Below the pieces are notes generated by a model. It saw nothing but the letters and a program-made list of their open reading frames with translations. It made no database searches and was not told where the DNA came from. From contig JBFWUT010000007.1 of NCBI GenBank assembly GCA_050247135.1, positions 1-64,000 of the forward strand: a DNA stretch of 64,000 nucleotides. Direction: 5' to 3'. This DNA is from Berkiella sp050247135 (GTDB taxonomy: Bacteria; Pseudomonadota; Gammaproteobacteria; Berkiellales; Berkiellaceae). Positions within the stretch are counted from its first letter, which is position 1. Each line of letters starts with the position of its first letter. The position numbers were made by a program, and so were the translations under genes. Below are positions 53,236 to 61,656 of this stretch, piece after piece.

Positions 53236-55983
53236 ATGAAAATCGCAGATTTTCTGATTGAACTCTATAAGCTCATTGGATCACAACAGAAAGCCAAGAA
53301 GCCTGAAGTGGCCAATGTATTGCTGGCTAAATATAAAGCCGAGCTTACACCAGAGCAATTTCTGGGCTTACAACGCTGCTTGAAGGCCTTTAACATTTCT
53401 TTTGCTGGTGAAGAGGGAGTGGAATTAGTTGAAGCCCCTTATCATGAACCAGCTCCCCCTAATGCCTTTGGGCAGTATTTTAACAATGAGTTGTATCAAA
53501 AAGCGTATGCGTTGAGCGCTTTTGTGTATTGGTTTGAACAAAATGGAATAGCCGAAGAGCACGCGACAAAAATGGCCGTGATATTTAACGACGCCAATGC
53601 CATGATGAGCTATCTCAAAAAAATCGCGGATAGCGCATTGAATGTTCAGAAAGAGACAAAAAAGGAAGTGCGCAATGTTTTTCATGATGCTTTTCTTTTT
53701 TCTTTACCAACAGAAATTCTAACCCCTAATTTTGATTTCTCTTTCTGGAAAGATTTCGCTCATAAAAAAAACGGTGAGTTAATGTTACGCAATGACTTTA
53801 AAGCGTTGCTACCTTTTGCCTCGCCTATTCAGCAATTGGTTAAGGGTAAAGAAAAAGAAGCTAAAGCAAACAATATTAAGCCAGCGGATAAAGACATAAA
53901 AGCAAAGACTGCTGAGTATGATTTACTTTTTAAAGAATATAGAAACTTAGAGCGACAAAAAGGAAGGCTTAATAAGAACCAAGAGAAACGCTACGAGCAA
54001 CTGACTGGTTTAGTGAGCGAGAAAAAACGCGAATTAGCCAAATGTTGTTATGGCAAACCTCTAAATAAACTCACCCTGCTTGAGATAGTTGCTTTTTATG
54101 AAGAATATAAATATAACGCCAGCGAAGCGTACAAGATATTCCTTGATAACGATATTCCGGGGCAATTTTATGCGACATTTGAAAGGTTAAATCGCCAAGA
54201 GGCAGGCAACAACATACCGGATGTGACAATTGATGGAAAAACAATCGGGCACGAAGGGTATTACCTGCGTAAAGTCCCAGTTCAGGATGAGTTAGAGGCT
54301 GCTCGGGCTGCTTGCTTTGGCAAAATGACCGGTTGTTGCCAATCACTATCAGGAGAACTGGGGCAGCCTTGTGTTATACATGGTCTCACAAGCCCTAATG
54401 GCGGTTTTTATGTATTATGCCAAGGAGATAGTCAACACCCCAAAGTGACCGATTTCGTTGCTGGACAATGCTGGGCCTGGCGCAGCCAAACCAATGCTAT
54501 TGTTTTTGATTCGATTGAAATGGCACCAGGTGAGGATAAGAACATGGTGGCTGCTTTTTATAATCACTTAGGAGAAAAGCTAGTTTTAGAAAAGCATACA
54601 GATAAAGTTGCCTGTGGTGGAAAATCAGGTATTTCTAATATGGTTGGGGTTTCAGTGCGCTCCCTGGGAATTGAGCAATTTATAGATTACAACGATTATA
54701 GCGATTCAAAAGAGCAAAGAGTGATATATGATAAAAACCGTCCTTATTTGCTTTATGACTTGCATGAACCATGCAAAGAACGCACCCATCAGTTTATCGA
54801 AAAATTGGTTAATAGCGATGCGCCTTTGGCCGCCAATACAACTTTCATCGAGATGTTAAATTATGCATTAATTCAAAGTCCAGGGCTGATTCAAGCGATA
54901 GAGAATGAAATAGTAAATGTTCAGAAAAAGGAAGAACTCAATAAAATCACTCAGTTGATGAATGAATATTTAGAATGCGACATTGTTGATGTACCTGCAG
55001 TTTTAGAAAAGCTTATTCAAAACCCTGCTCTAATCAATATTGTCGATAGTACAGGCTGCACACCCTTGATGCGAGCTGCAGCCAACGGGAATGTAAACAC
55101 GTTTTTTCGGTTAATTGAAAAAGGCGCAGATAGCAGTGTCAGGGATTTTCATGGCAACACACCCTTAATGTTGGCTGCAAAAAATGACCATCTAGAGCTG
55201 TGCAACGCACTGATAGACAAAGGTGCAGACGTGAATGCCAAGAATAATGATGGCAACACACCCTTAATGTTGGCTGCAGCAAATGGCCATCTAAAGCTGT
55301 GCGAAGCACTGATTGATAAAGGCGCAGATATGAATGTCACGAATAATCAACGCCTCACACCCTTGATATTGGCTTTCAGAAAAGGTCATATAGAGCTGTA
55401 CGAAGCACTAATTGATAAAGGCGCAGACGTGAATGCCAAGAATGCTCATGGCAATACACTCTTGATGTTGGCTGTAAAAGATGGCCGTTTACAAGATTTT
55501 AAAGCGCTGATTATCAAAGGTGCAGAAGTGAATACCAAGAATACTTCTGGCGAGACACCCTTGCATTGGGCTGCAAAAAATGGCGAACTAGAGCTGTGCA
55601 ACGCACTGATAGACAAAGGTGCAGACGTGAATGCCAAGAATAATTATGGCGAGATACCTTGGATGTGGGCTGCAGAAAGAGGACATGCAGATGTGTGCTT
55701 AGCGCTCATTCAGTATAGTGATGCTGATACATTAAATGGCGAACTCAAGGAGGCTATAGCTAAGATGAAAAGCGACAGTGTTAATGATGCCTTAGAAAAA
55801 CGTCTGGCCGAATTAAAACGTCAGCAAGCACAAACAGAAACTCGTAAACCCGCCCTGACACCGATGCTCCATCCTCTGAATCCCGCTACTTCAAAAGCTG
55901 AACCATCTGATCCAGGTGCTGACCCATCTGTTAAGTCAGAACCACCGTTGCTGAAGACTCCTGGCAAAAAAGGGATGACATAA
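53236..55983 (+). CDS. Ankyrin-repeat protein, candidate host-directed effector
   Basis: A 915-residue protein. Residues 1-580 are an unrecognised region with helical parts, a Lys/Glu-rich coiled stretch at about 200-265 and a compact cysteine- and tryptophan-bearing part near 355-430 (TGCCQSLSGELGQPCVIHG, GQCWAWRSQTNAIVFDSIE). Seven ankyrin repeats follow at about 600-832, each with TPLMLAA and ALIDKGADVNAKN. The C-terminal 60 residues are Pro/Ser-rich. No signal peptide or membrane segment. Ankyrin proteins of this layout are typical type IV-secreted effectors in Legionellales; secretion is not shown here. It is the last gene of the tRNA island. Confidence 0.85.
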   Translation: MKIADFLIELYKLIGSQQKAKKPEVANVLLAKYKAELTPEQFLGLQRCLKAFNISFAGEEGVELVEAPYHEPAPPNAFGQYFNNELYQKAYALSAFVYWFEQNGIAEEHATKMAVIFNDANAMMSYLKKIADSALNVQKETKKEVRNVFHDAFLFSLPTEILTPNFDFSFWKDFAHKKNGELMLRNDFKALLPFASPIQQLVKGKEKEAKANNIKPADKDIKAKTAEYDLLFKEYRNLERQKGRLNKNQEKRYEQLTGLVSEKKRELAKCCYGKPLNKLTLLEIVAFYEEYKYNASEAYKIFLDNDIPGQFYATFERLNRQEAGNNIPDVTIDGKTIGHEGYYLRKVPVQDELEAARAACFGKMTGCCQSLSGELGQPCVIHGLTSPNGGFYVLCQGDSQHPKVTDFVAGQCWAWRSQTNAIVFDSIEMAPGEDKNMVAAFYNHLGEKLVLEKHTDKVACGGKSGISNMVGVSVRSLGIEQFIDYNDYSDSKEQRVIYDKNRPYLLYDLHEPCKERTHQFIEKLVNSDAPLAANTTFIEMLNYALIQSPGLIQAIENEIVNVQKKEELNKITQLMNEYLECDIVDVPAVLEKLIQNPALINIVDSTGCTPLMRAAANGNVNTFFRLIEKGADSSVRDFHGNTPLMLAAKNDHLELCNALIDKGADVNAKNNDGNTPLMLAAANGHLKLCEALIDKGADMNVTNNQRLTPLILAFRKGHIELYEALIDKGADVNAKNAHGNTLLMLAVKDGRLQDFKALIIKGAEVNTKNTSGETPLHWAAKNGELELCNALIDKGADVNAKNNYGEIPWMWAAERGHADVCLALIQYSDADTLNGELKEAIAKMKSDSVNDALEKRLAELKRQQAQTETRKPALTPMLHPLNPATSKAEPSDPGADPSVKSEPPLLKTPGKKGMT
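55192..55248 (+). repeat. 57-base exact repeat within ankyrin region, copy 1
   Basis: Identical to 55588-55644. It covers the second half of one ankyrin repeat and its loop. Exact identity at synonymous positions points to recent duplication or gene conversion. Confidence 0.9.
55588..55644 (+). repeat. 57-base exact repeat within ankyrin region, copy 2
   Basis: Identical to 55192-55248, 396 bases downstream, which is four ankyrin units of 99 bases. Confidence 0.9.
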
Positions 55984-56131
55984 CCGTGGGGTAGATTTGT
56001 CCTTTGTTCACAATTAACTGCGGGACTTTTGCGTATTTGGGTAGGATGTTGTTGGGGTTCGTTGGTTGTTGCAACAGGCGTCTGGGTTGAAAAAATTATT
56101 TAAAAACAGTTAGTTAAAAGTGCTTGGCTCA

Positions 56132-56174
56132 ACTCATAATCCCTTGGTCCTAGGTTCAAGTCCTAGTGGGCCCA
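56132..56174 (+). repeat. Attachment site copy 2 (tRNA 3' end duplicate)
   Basis: An exact copy of 46151-46193. The 5' half of the tRNA is missing here, so this is not a functional tRNA gene. It marks the distal end of the island. Confidence 0.9.
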
Positions 56175-56508
56175 TTCATTAGCATCCCATCTTGCACTCA
56201 TCTTGTCGCGTTTTTCGCTCGAAAAAGTAGTCATGTATCAAAGCATACACTCCTGACTTTTTCTCACTTCAGAACGCGCCAACCTGAGCACAATCTGGGC
56301 GCTAATGAGCATACTGAAATAATTCGATCGTGAGATCAGATCATGCCAGCGCATGCTGGCATATTCTCCCGACCGCAGAAGCGGTCGAATATAATAGCCC
56401 CTCGTAAGGAACGAAGTGACGCAACGGGGGGTAAGAGCCCCACCCCACACCCATCCGCCCCGGCAGTGGGCGGTACAGAAAACCTGACAATTTTATCGAC
56501 GGAGAGTT
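56175..56508. other. Non-coding region beyond the island end
   Basis: About 330 bases without a gene. It holds the palindromic element listed at 56343-56433, and a short inverted pair TTTTTCGCTCGAAAAA near 56214. The rest is unremarkable. Confidence 0.5.
56343..56433. repeat. Palindromic element, copy A
   Basis: Three successive structures: ATGCCAGC-gcat-GCTGGCAT (56343-56362), CGACCGC-agaa-GCGGTCG (56370-56387), then TAGCCCCTCGTAAGGAACG to GACGCAACGGGGGG (56396-56431). The same order occurs at 58067-58156 with paired base changes in the second stem. Looks like the 3' part of the larger element at 57991-58160. Confidence 0.7.
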
Positions 56509-56733
56509 TTGAACGACATTCTTAAGATGTCCCTAAACCTTGTTCCAGCTGATCTTTCAGAAGAGATACCAACTACAGATAAAGCTTTACGAGTCTATTT
56601 TGATTATCTCTGTGAATTAGGGATGTTAGTATTTGCGGGTAACGATAAGTATGTTGTTAGGCGAAATACCCCGTTGATTAAAGACAAGTACTTTAGACAT
56701 AGTAGTAATCTGCTAATTACCGGATCTTCCTAA
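56509..56733 (+). CDS. Small hypothetical protein or gene fragment, 74 residues
   Basis: Not recognised. The frame starts at TTG 56509 (GGAGAG is very close) or ATG 56527 (MSLNLVPADL...). The product has one short hydrophobic helix (FDYLCELGMLVFAG) within polar sequence and looks like the end of a longer protein. It overlaps the convergent membrane-protein gene by 17 bases. It could be a remnant. Confidence 0.35.
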   Translation: MNDILKMSLNLVPADLSEEIPTTDKALRVYFDYLCELGMLVFAGNDKYVVRRNTPLIKDKYFRHSSNLLITGSS

Positions 56734-57163
56734 CATACAAATGCCCCGTTTTAGACCGGACATAAAAGTAAGCATCGTTGTTATCGATGTTGAAATTGCC
56801 GCTAATGGATTCGCGTGGTCGCAATTCCATAGAATGGGTAGGAACCTGGGGTAGATGCGGTCTGAATGAAGGTTCTGTTATTTCCTTAACATTCAGGCGT
56901 AATCGATTTGCCTTAGAAAGTTTTTGGATGCTAACAGCAAATTTCGAATGGTTAATAATGTGATAACTCACCAGATTATCGCTTTCACGAACCAGCGTAA
57001 TGTCCAATTTTTCTTGGGCATCTTCGTCATGATCAGAATAAACTTCTAAAAATAGGACTGCAATCACAAACAGAGTCCAATACAATTCTTCTGGAATGGG
57101 CAGATAGCTCGCAAATAGTATGACGGCTATACAGAGTAAAGAATTAAAGATGGATAAACGCAT
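56717..57163 (-). CDS. Small membrane protein, 148 residues
   Basis: Not recognised. Two adjacent N-terminal membrane segments (IFNSLLCIAVILFASYL and YWTLFVIAVLFLEVY) are followed by a soluble beta-rich domain of about 100 residues (LVSYHIINHSKFAVSI ... NDAYFYVRSKTGHLYVRKI). The start ATG 57163 has a good ribosome binding site (AGGTGAAT). The hairpin-anchored soluble domain suggests a small inner-membrane protein with a cytoplasmic domain; no function can be named. Confidence 0.65.
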   Translation of the reverse strand: MRLSIFNSLLCIAVILFASYLPIPEELYWTLFVIAVLFLEVYSDHDEDAQEKLDITLVRESDNLVSYHIINHSKFAVSIQKLSKANRLRLNVKEITEPSFRPHLPQVPTHSMELRPRESISGNFNIDNNDAYFYVRSKTGHLYVRKIR

Positions 57164-57243
57164 GAATTCACCTATAGCGGGTAGATCGATTCAAACGTAA
57201 CGCTATTTACACCTATTCTCTCTTTCGCTAATATACACAAATC

Positions 57244-57277
57244 GTGACTGCAAAGTGCTCTAACACTTTACAGTCAC
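57244..57277. promoter_or_regulatory. Near-perfect 14-base inverted repeat
   Basis: GTGACTGCAAAGTG (57244-57257) and CACTTTACAGTCAC (57264-57277) pair with one mismatch around a 6-base loop. No T run follows, so a regulatory site or mRNA structure is as likely as a terminator. Confidence 0.5.
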
Positions 57278-57314
57278 TGACCACAAGCAAACTTGATATA
57301 GGAAGTTTAAGCCC

Positions 57315-57413
57315 ATGGCTAAGCGCATTTTATTACATTCTTTCTCAGTTAAAAAGCTCGCACGCAGGCGAATTTCTCACTATTTGGCGTTTGCAGACCA
57401 TTTTTTCACTTAA
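57315..57413 (+). CDS. Possible 32-residue basic peptide
   Basis: ATG 57315 has AGGAAG about 9 bases upstream. The product is a 32-residue, strongly basic amphipathic peptide (MAKRILLHSFSVKKLARRR then ISHYLAFADHFFT). Its stop codon overlaps the first arm of a rho-independent terminator. The compact signal-to-terminator layout is why it is listed; a chance frame cannot be excluded. Confidence 0.35.
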   Translation: MAKRILLHSFSVKKLARRRISHYLAFADHFFT

Positions 57414-57437
57414 ACGGCCCCAACCTCTGCCGTTTTT
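57412..57437 (+). terminator. Probable rho-independent terminator
   Basis: Arms AAACGG (57412-57417) and CCGTTT (57430-57435), with a T run of five overlapping the second arm. Confidence 0.6.
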
Positions 57438-57480
57438 AAGAAAATTTTGATTGCTTACTCAATAGTAGGGAAGTATTGCT

Positions 57481-57948
57481 ATGCAAGCTTATTCGCTATG
57501 CCGCATTTTAAATGATGCGCGCCAACTCACGCGTTCTATACATGTTTCACTTGCTGAAATGTTGTTTGTATTCAGCCATTCGCAATTAACGGAAGTTGAA
57601 AAAATACTTTGGTTAACGATTGCCTCACATGCTGATCGCGATTCATTCTCCTGCACACTTTCCTATGCGCAATTATCACATTGCATTTATCAACCAACAG
57701 AAAGCGTGCACCGTGCTTTAAAGCGCTTATTGGCCTTGGGCTTTTTAGAATGTGAAGGTCTGTTAGAGGCCTTCACACCATTAACCCTTCTGCGCAATTG
57801 TACTTTTACGGTGCGGTTGCCGTTAGAGGGGTTGTTGGTTTTGAAGAAGACCTCACCGAGCCAAAATAAAGAAGCGTGGCATGAAAAGGGTATTTATAAG
57901 AGGCCGGAAATTTTAATTAATTTATTGAACAATCGATTTAATACGTGA
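57481..57948 (+). CDS. Winged-helix/HTH protein (HTH_36-like)
   Basis: A 155-residue protein with a ribosome binding site AGGGAAG. The middle part (about 35-100) is a winged helix: LTEVEKILWLTIASHADRD, LSYAQLSHCIY, then SVHRALKRLLALGFLE, the pattern of HTH_36 domains found in replication and regulatory proteins of plasmids and integrative elements. The rest is unassigned. A 151-base part of the gene (57639-57789) is repeated as a fragment at 61339-61489, showing that this gene has been copied within the accessory region. Confidence 0.7.
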   Translation: MQAYSLCRILNDARQLTRSIHVSLAEMLFVFSHSQLTEVEKILWLTIASHADRDSFSCTLSYAQLSHCIYQPTESVHRALKRLLALGFLECEGLLEAFTPLTLLRNCTFTVRLPLEGLLVLKKTSPSQNKEAWHEKGIYKRPEILINLLNNRFNT

Positions 57949-57990
57949 AGAGTTTCGCCCCTTCCGGGGCTCAGCAATGGTGGTAATGCA

Positions 57991-58160
57991 TTATCCCCCC
58001 ATTCCGGCTGCGCCTTCATGGGGGGCTAGCAAATGACATCGCTGCCGCGATTTAGGAAAGGTCCTCATGCCAGCGACACTGGCATAAATTCCCGGCTGCG
58101 GCAGCAGCCGAATTTGTTAGCCCCTCGTAAGGAACGCAGTGACGCAACGGGGGGAAAGAA
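57991..58160. repeat. MITE-like palindromic element, copy B
   Basis: Left arm from 57991 (TTATCCCCCC ... GGGGGGCTAGCAAAT, to 58034) and right arm ATTTGTTAGCCCC ... ACGGGGGG (58112-58154) are imperfect inverted repeats of about 44-48 bases. Between them are hairpins ATGCCAG/CTGGCAT (58067-58085) and CGGCTGC/GCAGCCG (58093-58110). No coding capacity. Small size, inverted ends and several relatives nearby suggest a miniature mobile element. Confidence 0.65.
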
Positions 58161-58465
58161 TTTAGGCATTGTGACCCCTTTCCTTCTTTTTCAAATTTGA
58201 TGCAATAATTTTTGTGGGATCTATCAGTACTTAACCCCTTTCACTTTTCTTTCTTTTGGCCTCTTTTCCTTCTAACCCCCTAATACCTCCATATATCCAA
58301 AATCAATTATCAAAGAATAGCTCCTCTGATATAGTGTAACACTTGATTTTACACGGTAATGAGTCGTTCAAAGGGCAGCATGATTGGACTAGTCATTAGC
58401 GCGATATCAGCTTTTATTATATTTTTTCTGGCTTTAAACCTGATCGGACCTGAGGGAGAATTTCC
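58161..58465. other. Intergenic region upstream of second kinase
   Basis: About 300 AT- and pyrimidine-rich bases. A 62-codon frame (58359-58547) runs into the kinase start and is treated as chance. The kinase Shine-Dalgarno GAGGGAG is at its end. Confidence 0.45.
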
Positions 58466-59662
58466 ATGTTGTTTTTTAATAGTCCTGGTGCTTCCAAAGA
58501 TCTGCCAGAAGATGTGCAAAATAGTTATCAAGCGGAAGTCGCTTTAGCTTCTCAAGCCATCAATAACGGTGATCTATCACCGCTGTCTGTATTTTCTCTA
58601 TTTCATTTAGCCTGCCTACAAGTCAAACAGTATTTAAAAGGGCCACAATCCTTGTTGTTAACACAAAACAGCATCGATAGAGCATTATCCATTTTTGCCA
58701 CATCTTCTGAACCAAAAATATCTAAAAAGAACCACTCACTGGACTTTTCCATTATCAAAGCTAGAAATGGCAAAAAATTCATTATCTTTGGTGGAACGGA
58801 TAACGTATTTGCTAGCGGTGGAATGGGTTGCATTAAACTCTGTCAGCAGTTAGACACAGGTAAACTTTGCTTCGTTAAAATTGGTGGCTCCTATAACGAT
58901 ATGGAAATGGAAAATCAAGCCTTAGAGAAGCTTGGTCGCTCTTTAGGGTTTTTGAGCAGAACCAATAAAAATCAAAATTTAAAAGAATATATTTTTATAG
59001 ACGCAATACCAGGACTCAGCCCGGACGATTTAATCAAGTTATTGGAAGTGAACAGTAAATCACTATCCAGGCAACAGCAGTTAACGTTATTGTTGTCAGT
59101 TATTCAAGAGTTTAAATTGATCCTCTCAAAAGGGATCCGACATAATGATATAAAAAGCAATAATCTGATCATTACTGGCGACCTGAAAGTACAATTAATC
59201 GATTATGGCGTTTGTACCTTAGGTGTTTCTACTGATATCGACCTTTTACAGGCCTTGGATTTCTACAAAATGCTCACTGTGGTTCGGCCATTAATCACGG
59301 ATGATCAACTTAGAGATAAAATTAAGCCTTTTTCATCAGAGGCATACATGTCATTTCAAGAATTATGTTCTCTAAGAACTCGCCTGCATGAAATGCAACC
59401 ATTTATTCTTGAATTAGAATCATTTCTGACAAATGAAATAAACCGTTTAGTACCAGCAAAAAGCTCGGTAAGCTCAAGTTCTGCTGAACCGATTTCAACT
59501 CAATCGACTTCAGCCCCACCTATTACACCTTTGAGAAAGGTGATTAAAAGAAAGCGGCTAGAAAAGGAAGAAGCGGACATTAGTCATCCAGATCTAGAAA
59601 CAGATAATGATGCCGATCCTAATGATGCTAAAAAATATAAATGGGGCTGTGTTTGTTTTTAA
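58466..59662 (+). CDS. Kinase-fold protein with C-terminal CaaX-like motif
   Basis: A 398-residue protein with a clear start (GAGGGAG, spacing 7). Residues about 100-330 form a protein-kinase domain: glycine loop ASGGMG (116-121), VK lysine K138, glutamate about E149, catalytic loop HNDIKSNN (226-233; D228, K230, N233) and DYG (246-248) in place of DFG. A Ser/Pro-rich linker and a basic stretch VIKRKRLEKEE follow. The last residues are KWGCVCF: cysteine, aliphatic, any, Phe is a CaaX box of the type prenylated by eukaryotic host enzymes, usually geranylgeranyl when X is Phe. No bacterial use of such a motif is known to me, so a host-membrane-targeted effector is inferred. Confidence 0.82.
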   Translation: MLFFNSPGASKDLPEDVQNSYQAEVALASQAINNGDLSPLSVFSLFHLACLQVKQYLKGPQSLLLTQNSIDRALSIFATSSEPKISKKNHSLDFSIIKARNGKKFIIFGGTDNVFASGGMGCIKLCQQLDTGKLCFVKIGGSYNDMEMENQALEKLGRSLGFLSRTNKNQNLKEYIFIDAIPGLSPDDLIKLLEVNSKSLSRQQQLTLLLSVIQEFKLILSKGIRHNDIKSNNLIITGDLKVQLIDYGVCTLGVSTDIDLLQALDFYKMLTVVRPLITDDQLRDKIKPFSSEAYMSFQELCSLRTRLHEMQPFILELESFLTNEINRLVPAKSSVSSSSAEPISTQSTSAPPITPLRKVIKRKRLEKEEADISHPDLETDNDADPNDAKKYKWGCVCF

Positions 59663-59906
59663 AGGGGTCAAGTCCTGACGAATCCCCATAAGTTTTTGGG
59701 AATGTTTTAACAGCATGCGTTAAGCAATGGCAATGGATGGATTCCAGGCTTAGCGCAGCACATTTTATACAAATGCTTATTTAAAGGATACCCGACCCCT
59801 TTCCCTTAAGACGGGTCTTGTTTGGGGTGAAGTCGTGTATATTCCAAGATTTCAGACCTATGGTTCAATTATTAAGATGTTGCAAAGGGTATTGGCTAAT
59901 ATCAAA

Positions 59907-59915
59907 TGCTATAAT
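59907..59915 (+). promoter_or_regulatory. Possible extended -10 promoter
   Basis: TG-C-TATAAT (59907-59915), an extended -10 about 35 bases before the helical-repeat gene. No good -35 at 17 bases. Confidence 0.35.
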
Positions 59916-59950
59916 AGTCTGAATATATTAGGTGCTAAGGTTTAAAATTA

Positions 59951-60817
59951 ATGAGTAACCAGTCAGAGGAAACGGCGTTAACATTACTTGAAAAGGCAAA
60001 TATTTCTGATGATAAAAAGGCTGAATTCTCTCAAAGGATTGTTAATTCATCATCCAGAGAACAAGAAGCAATTGCCAAAGGCTTTTCAATTATTAATGAA
60101 TGCTCCATTCCTTATGAAGGTATTGCTGATCTTTATAATCTAGTTATTTGGTATTCAGACCGTATCGAAGATATGCCAAAGTCTTTTGCTGCACTTAAAA
60201 TGGCAGACATTTCTTATGAAAGTTTTCCGCAACTCTATCATGAAGCGATTGAATATTCTGGGTTATACGCTGATTCTTCCGATTTTTCGAAGCTTTGTGT
60301 TGTGCTAAAAGATGCGGGCATTATCGCTTGTGATGAAAATTTAGAGATTTATAGCGCAGTTGTGAGTTTATGCTTTTATAATAATATTACTGATAATCTA
60401 AAGATAGCATTTGATGCGCTAAAAGTAGCAGATCTACCTTTTGAAGGCAATTCGGAACTATATTATACCGTGATTGATAACGCCGAATTTGCTGGCAAAC
60501 TACCCGCCGCTTTTGCAGTACTTAAAAAAAATGGAATTTCTTATGAAGGGAACGCCAAGGTTTGTAAAGACGCAATTTTGACCCTTGCTATGCCTAAAGG
60601 ATATGAAAGGTTGGGTGAGACATCATTCATTTTTATTTTGGTTGGGTTATATATATTCACATTGATTGGATTGTTTATAGTGCTACCTGTTGATAAAAGC
60701 TTTTTATCTTATTTTGGTTTTATCTTCTTTGGGTTATGCGCTTTAGCGAATACATTTCTTGCGATTGGTTCATGGAGAAGTTCGCGACCACTCATAAAGT
60801 GCTTAAAGTCACTTTAA
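59951..60817 (+). CDS. Helical-repeat protein with C-terminal transmembrane pair
   Basis: Not recognised. 288 residues. The first 210 residues are built from degenerate helical units of about 40 residues marked by FAALKMADISYES, FDALKVADLPFEG, FAVLKKNGISYEG and IINECSIPYEG, each followed by LYxxVIxxS/A. Two membrane segments lie at about 225-247 and 252-272, with a short basic tail. There is no signal peptide. A soluble repeat domain on a C-terminal hairpin anchor is a layout seen in effectors that sit on host membranes, but also in ordinary bacterial membrane proteins. It follows the CaaX kinase on the same strand. Confidence 0.7.
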   Translation: MSNQSEETALTLLEKANISDDKKAEFSQRIVNSSSREQEAIAKGFSIINECSIPYEGIADLYNLVIWYSDRIEDMPKSFAALKMADISYESFPQLYHEAIEYSGLYADSSDFSKLCVVLKDAGIIACDENLEIYSAVVSLCFYNNITDNLKIAFDALKVADLPFEGNSELYYTVIDNAEFAGKLPAAFAVLKKNGISYEGNAKVCKDAILTLAMPKGYERLGETSFIFILVGLYIFTLIGLFIVLPVDKSFLSYFGFIFFGLCALANTFLAIGSWRSSRPLIKCLKSL

Positions 60818-61089
60818 GTTAAAAAGACTTTTTCTGGTCTATACCATTGTGCCCCCTTTCCGTTTTATCGCAGTAGCAGATTTAACCAAAAATGCCTCTT
60901 AATCCGGATAGCCCAGAGAATTCGCCCTCAGGCTGTGATGTTTAGGATGTGTTGGGATAATTGAAGAAAGGGAATCGTCCCTTTCTTTTTATTTGTAACC
61001 AAACAAAGTTAAAGCTTCAATAACTCAGACTTGGATCAGAGTGGTTTGAGGTGCTTACTGTGTTGAAAGTTAATGACATAAAAGCCCTT

Positions 61090-61344
61090 TTATTCTGATA
61101 TTTTTCTTCGTTTTGCTACATGTGAGCGAGGATCTGGTTTCTCGGAAAGAGCATCTTGTTGTTTAGCATTTTTTTCAAAATTTTTCTTATAAACCATCTG
61201 GTTGACATAAGATTTAGCGGGTTGCTGTAGAGCTAAAACATTCGCAGCAATCGTTGTATGCATGATAAATTCTGTTAACGTTTTACCTGTTCGGGCAAGA
61301 ATGCCGGAGTCGGTGATGGCTTTATCAAAAGTCGTTTTCGATTC
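61090..61344 (-). pseudogene. C-terminal fragment of unknown protein
   Basis: On the minus strand, 84 codons are open from 61344 to a stop at 61090, with no suitable start except an internal ATG. The product looks genuine: TDSGILARTGKTLTEFIMH, then a helical part and a basic end (SHVAKRRKISE). The frame breaks exactly where the duplicated HTH fragment begins (61339), so the gene probably lost its 5' part in that rearrangement. Confidence 0.5.
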
Positions 61345-61489
61345 TTATTCCTGCACACTTTCCTATGCGCAATTATCTCATTGCATTTACCAACCACATG
61401 AAGCCGTGCACCGTGCTTTAAAGCGATTATTGGCCTTGGGCTTTTTAGAATGTGAAGGTCTGTTAGAGGCCTTCACACCGTTAACCCTT
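61339..61489 (+). pseudogene. Partial duplicate of the HTH gene
   Basis: 151 bases aligned without gaps to 57639-57789, with about 12 differences by eye. It encodes the core of the winged helix (SYAQLSHCIYQP, VHRALKRLLALGFLECEGLLEAF) but lacks both ends of the gene. An open frame runs through it from 61262 to 61597 by fusion with unrelated sequence and is not considered a gene. Confidence 0.8.
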
Positions 61490-61501
61490 GATGAAGAATT
61501 A

Positions 61502-61640
61502 AATCCCCCGCTCGCAAAGCTCGCCGCCCCCTTTTATTCAAAGTGGGCTATTGATTCGCTATCGCTCATCGTGAGCGCGCTTGCGCGAACAAATTAGCCC
61601 CCTTTGTGTAAAAGGGGGCCGCGCGAAGCGCGGGGGGATT
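61502..61640. repeat. MITE-like palindromic element, copy C
   Basis: A 139-base element with imperfect terminal inverted repeats of about 48 bases (AATCCCCCGCTCGCAAAG ... and ... CGCGCGAAGCGCGGGGGGATT). The left 49 bases are identical to those of copy D. The core (about 61551-61593) is the reverse complement of the core in copy D. The element ends just before the Shine-Dalgarno of the small peptide gene at 61657. Confidence 0.8.
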
Positions 61641-61656
61641 CTAAGAGGAGTTAACC

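Noticed and set aside
56132..56174. A second tRNA gene
   Set aside because: Only the 3' half is present; no 5' acceptor strand or D arm, so it is an attachment-site copy.
57244..57450. 68-codon frame starting at the inverted repeat
   Set aside because: GTG start lies in the hairpin arm with no ribosome binding site; composition unconvincing.
58359..58547. 62-codon frame upstream of and overlapping the second kinase
   Set aside because: It has no good ribosome binding site and runs in another frame into the kinase; the kinase has a strong start of its own.
61262..61597. 111-codon frame through the HTH fragment
   Set aside because: It is a chance fusion of antisense sequence, a duplicated gene piece and element C; no coherent protein.
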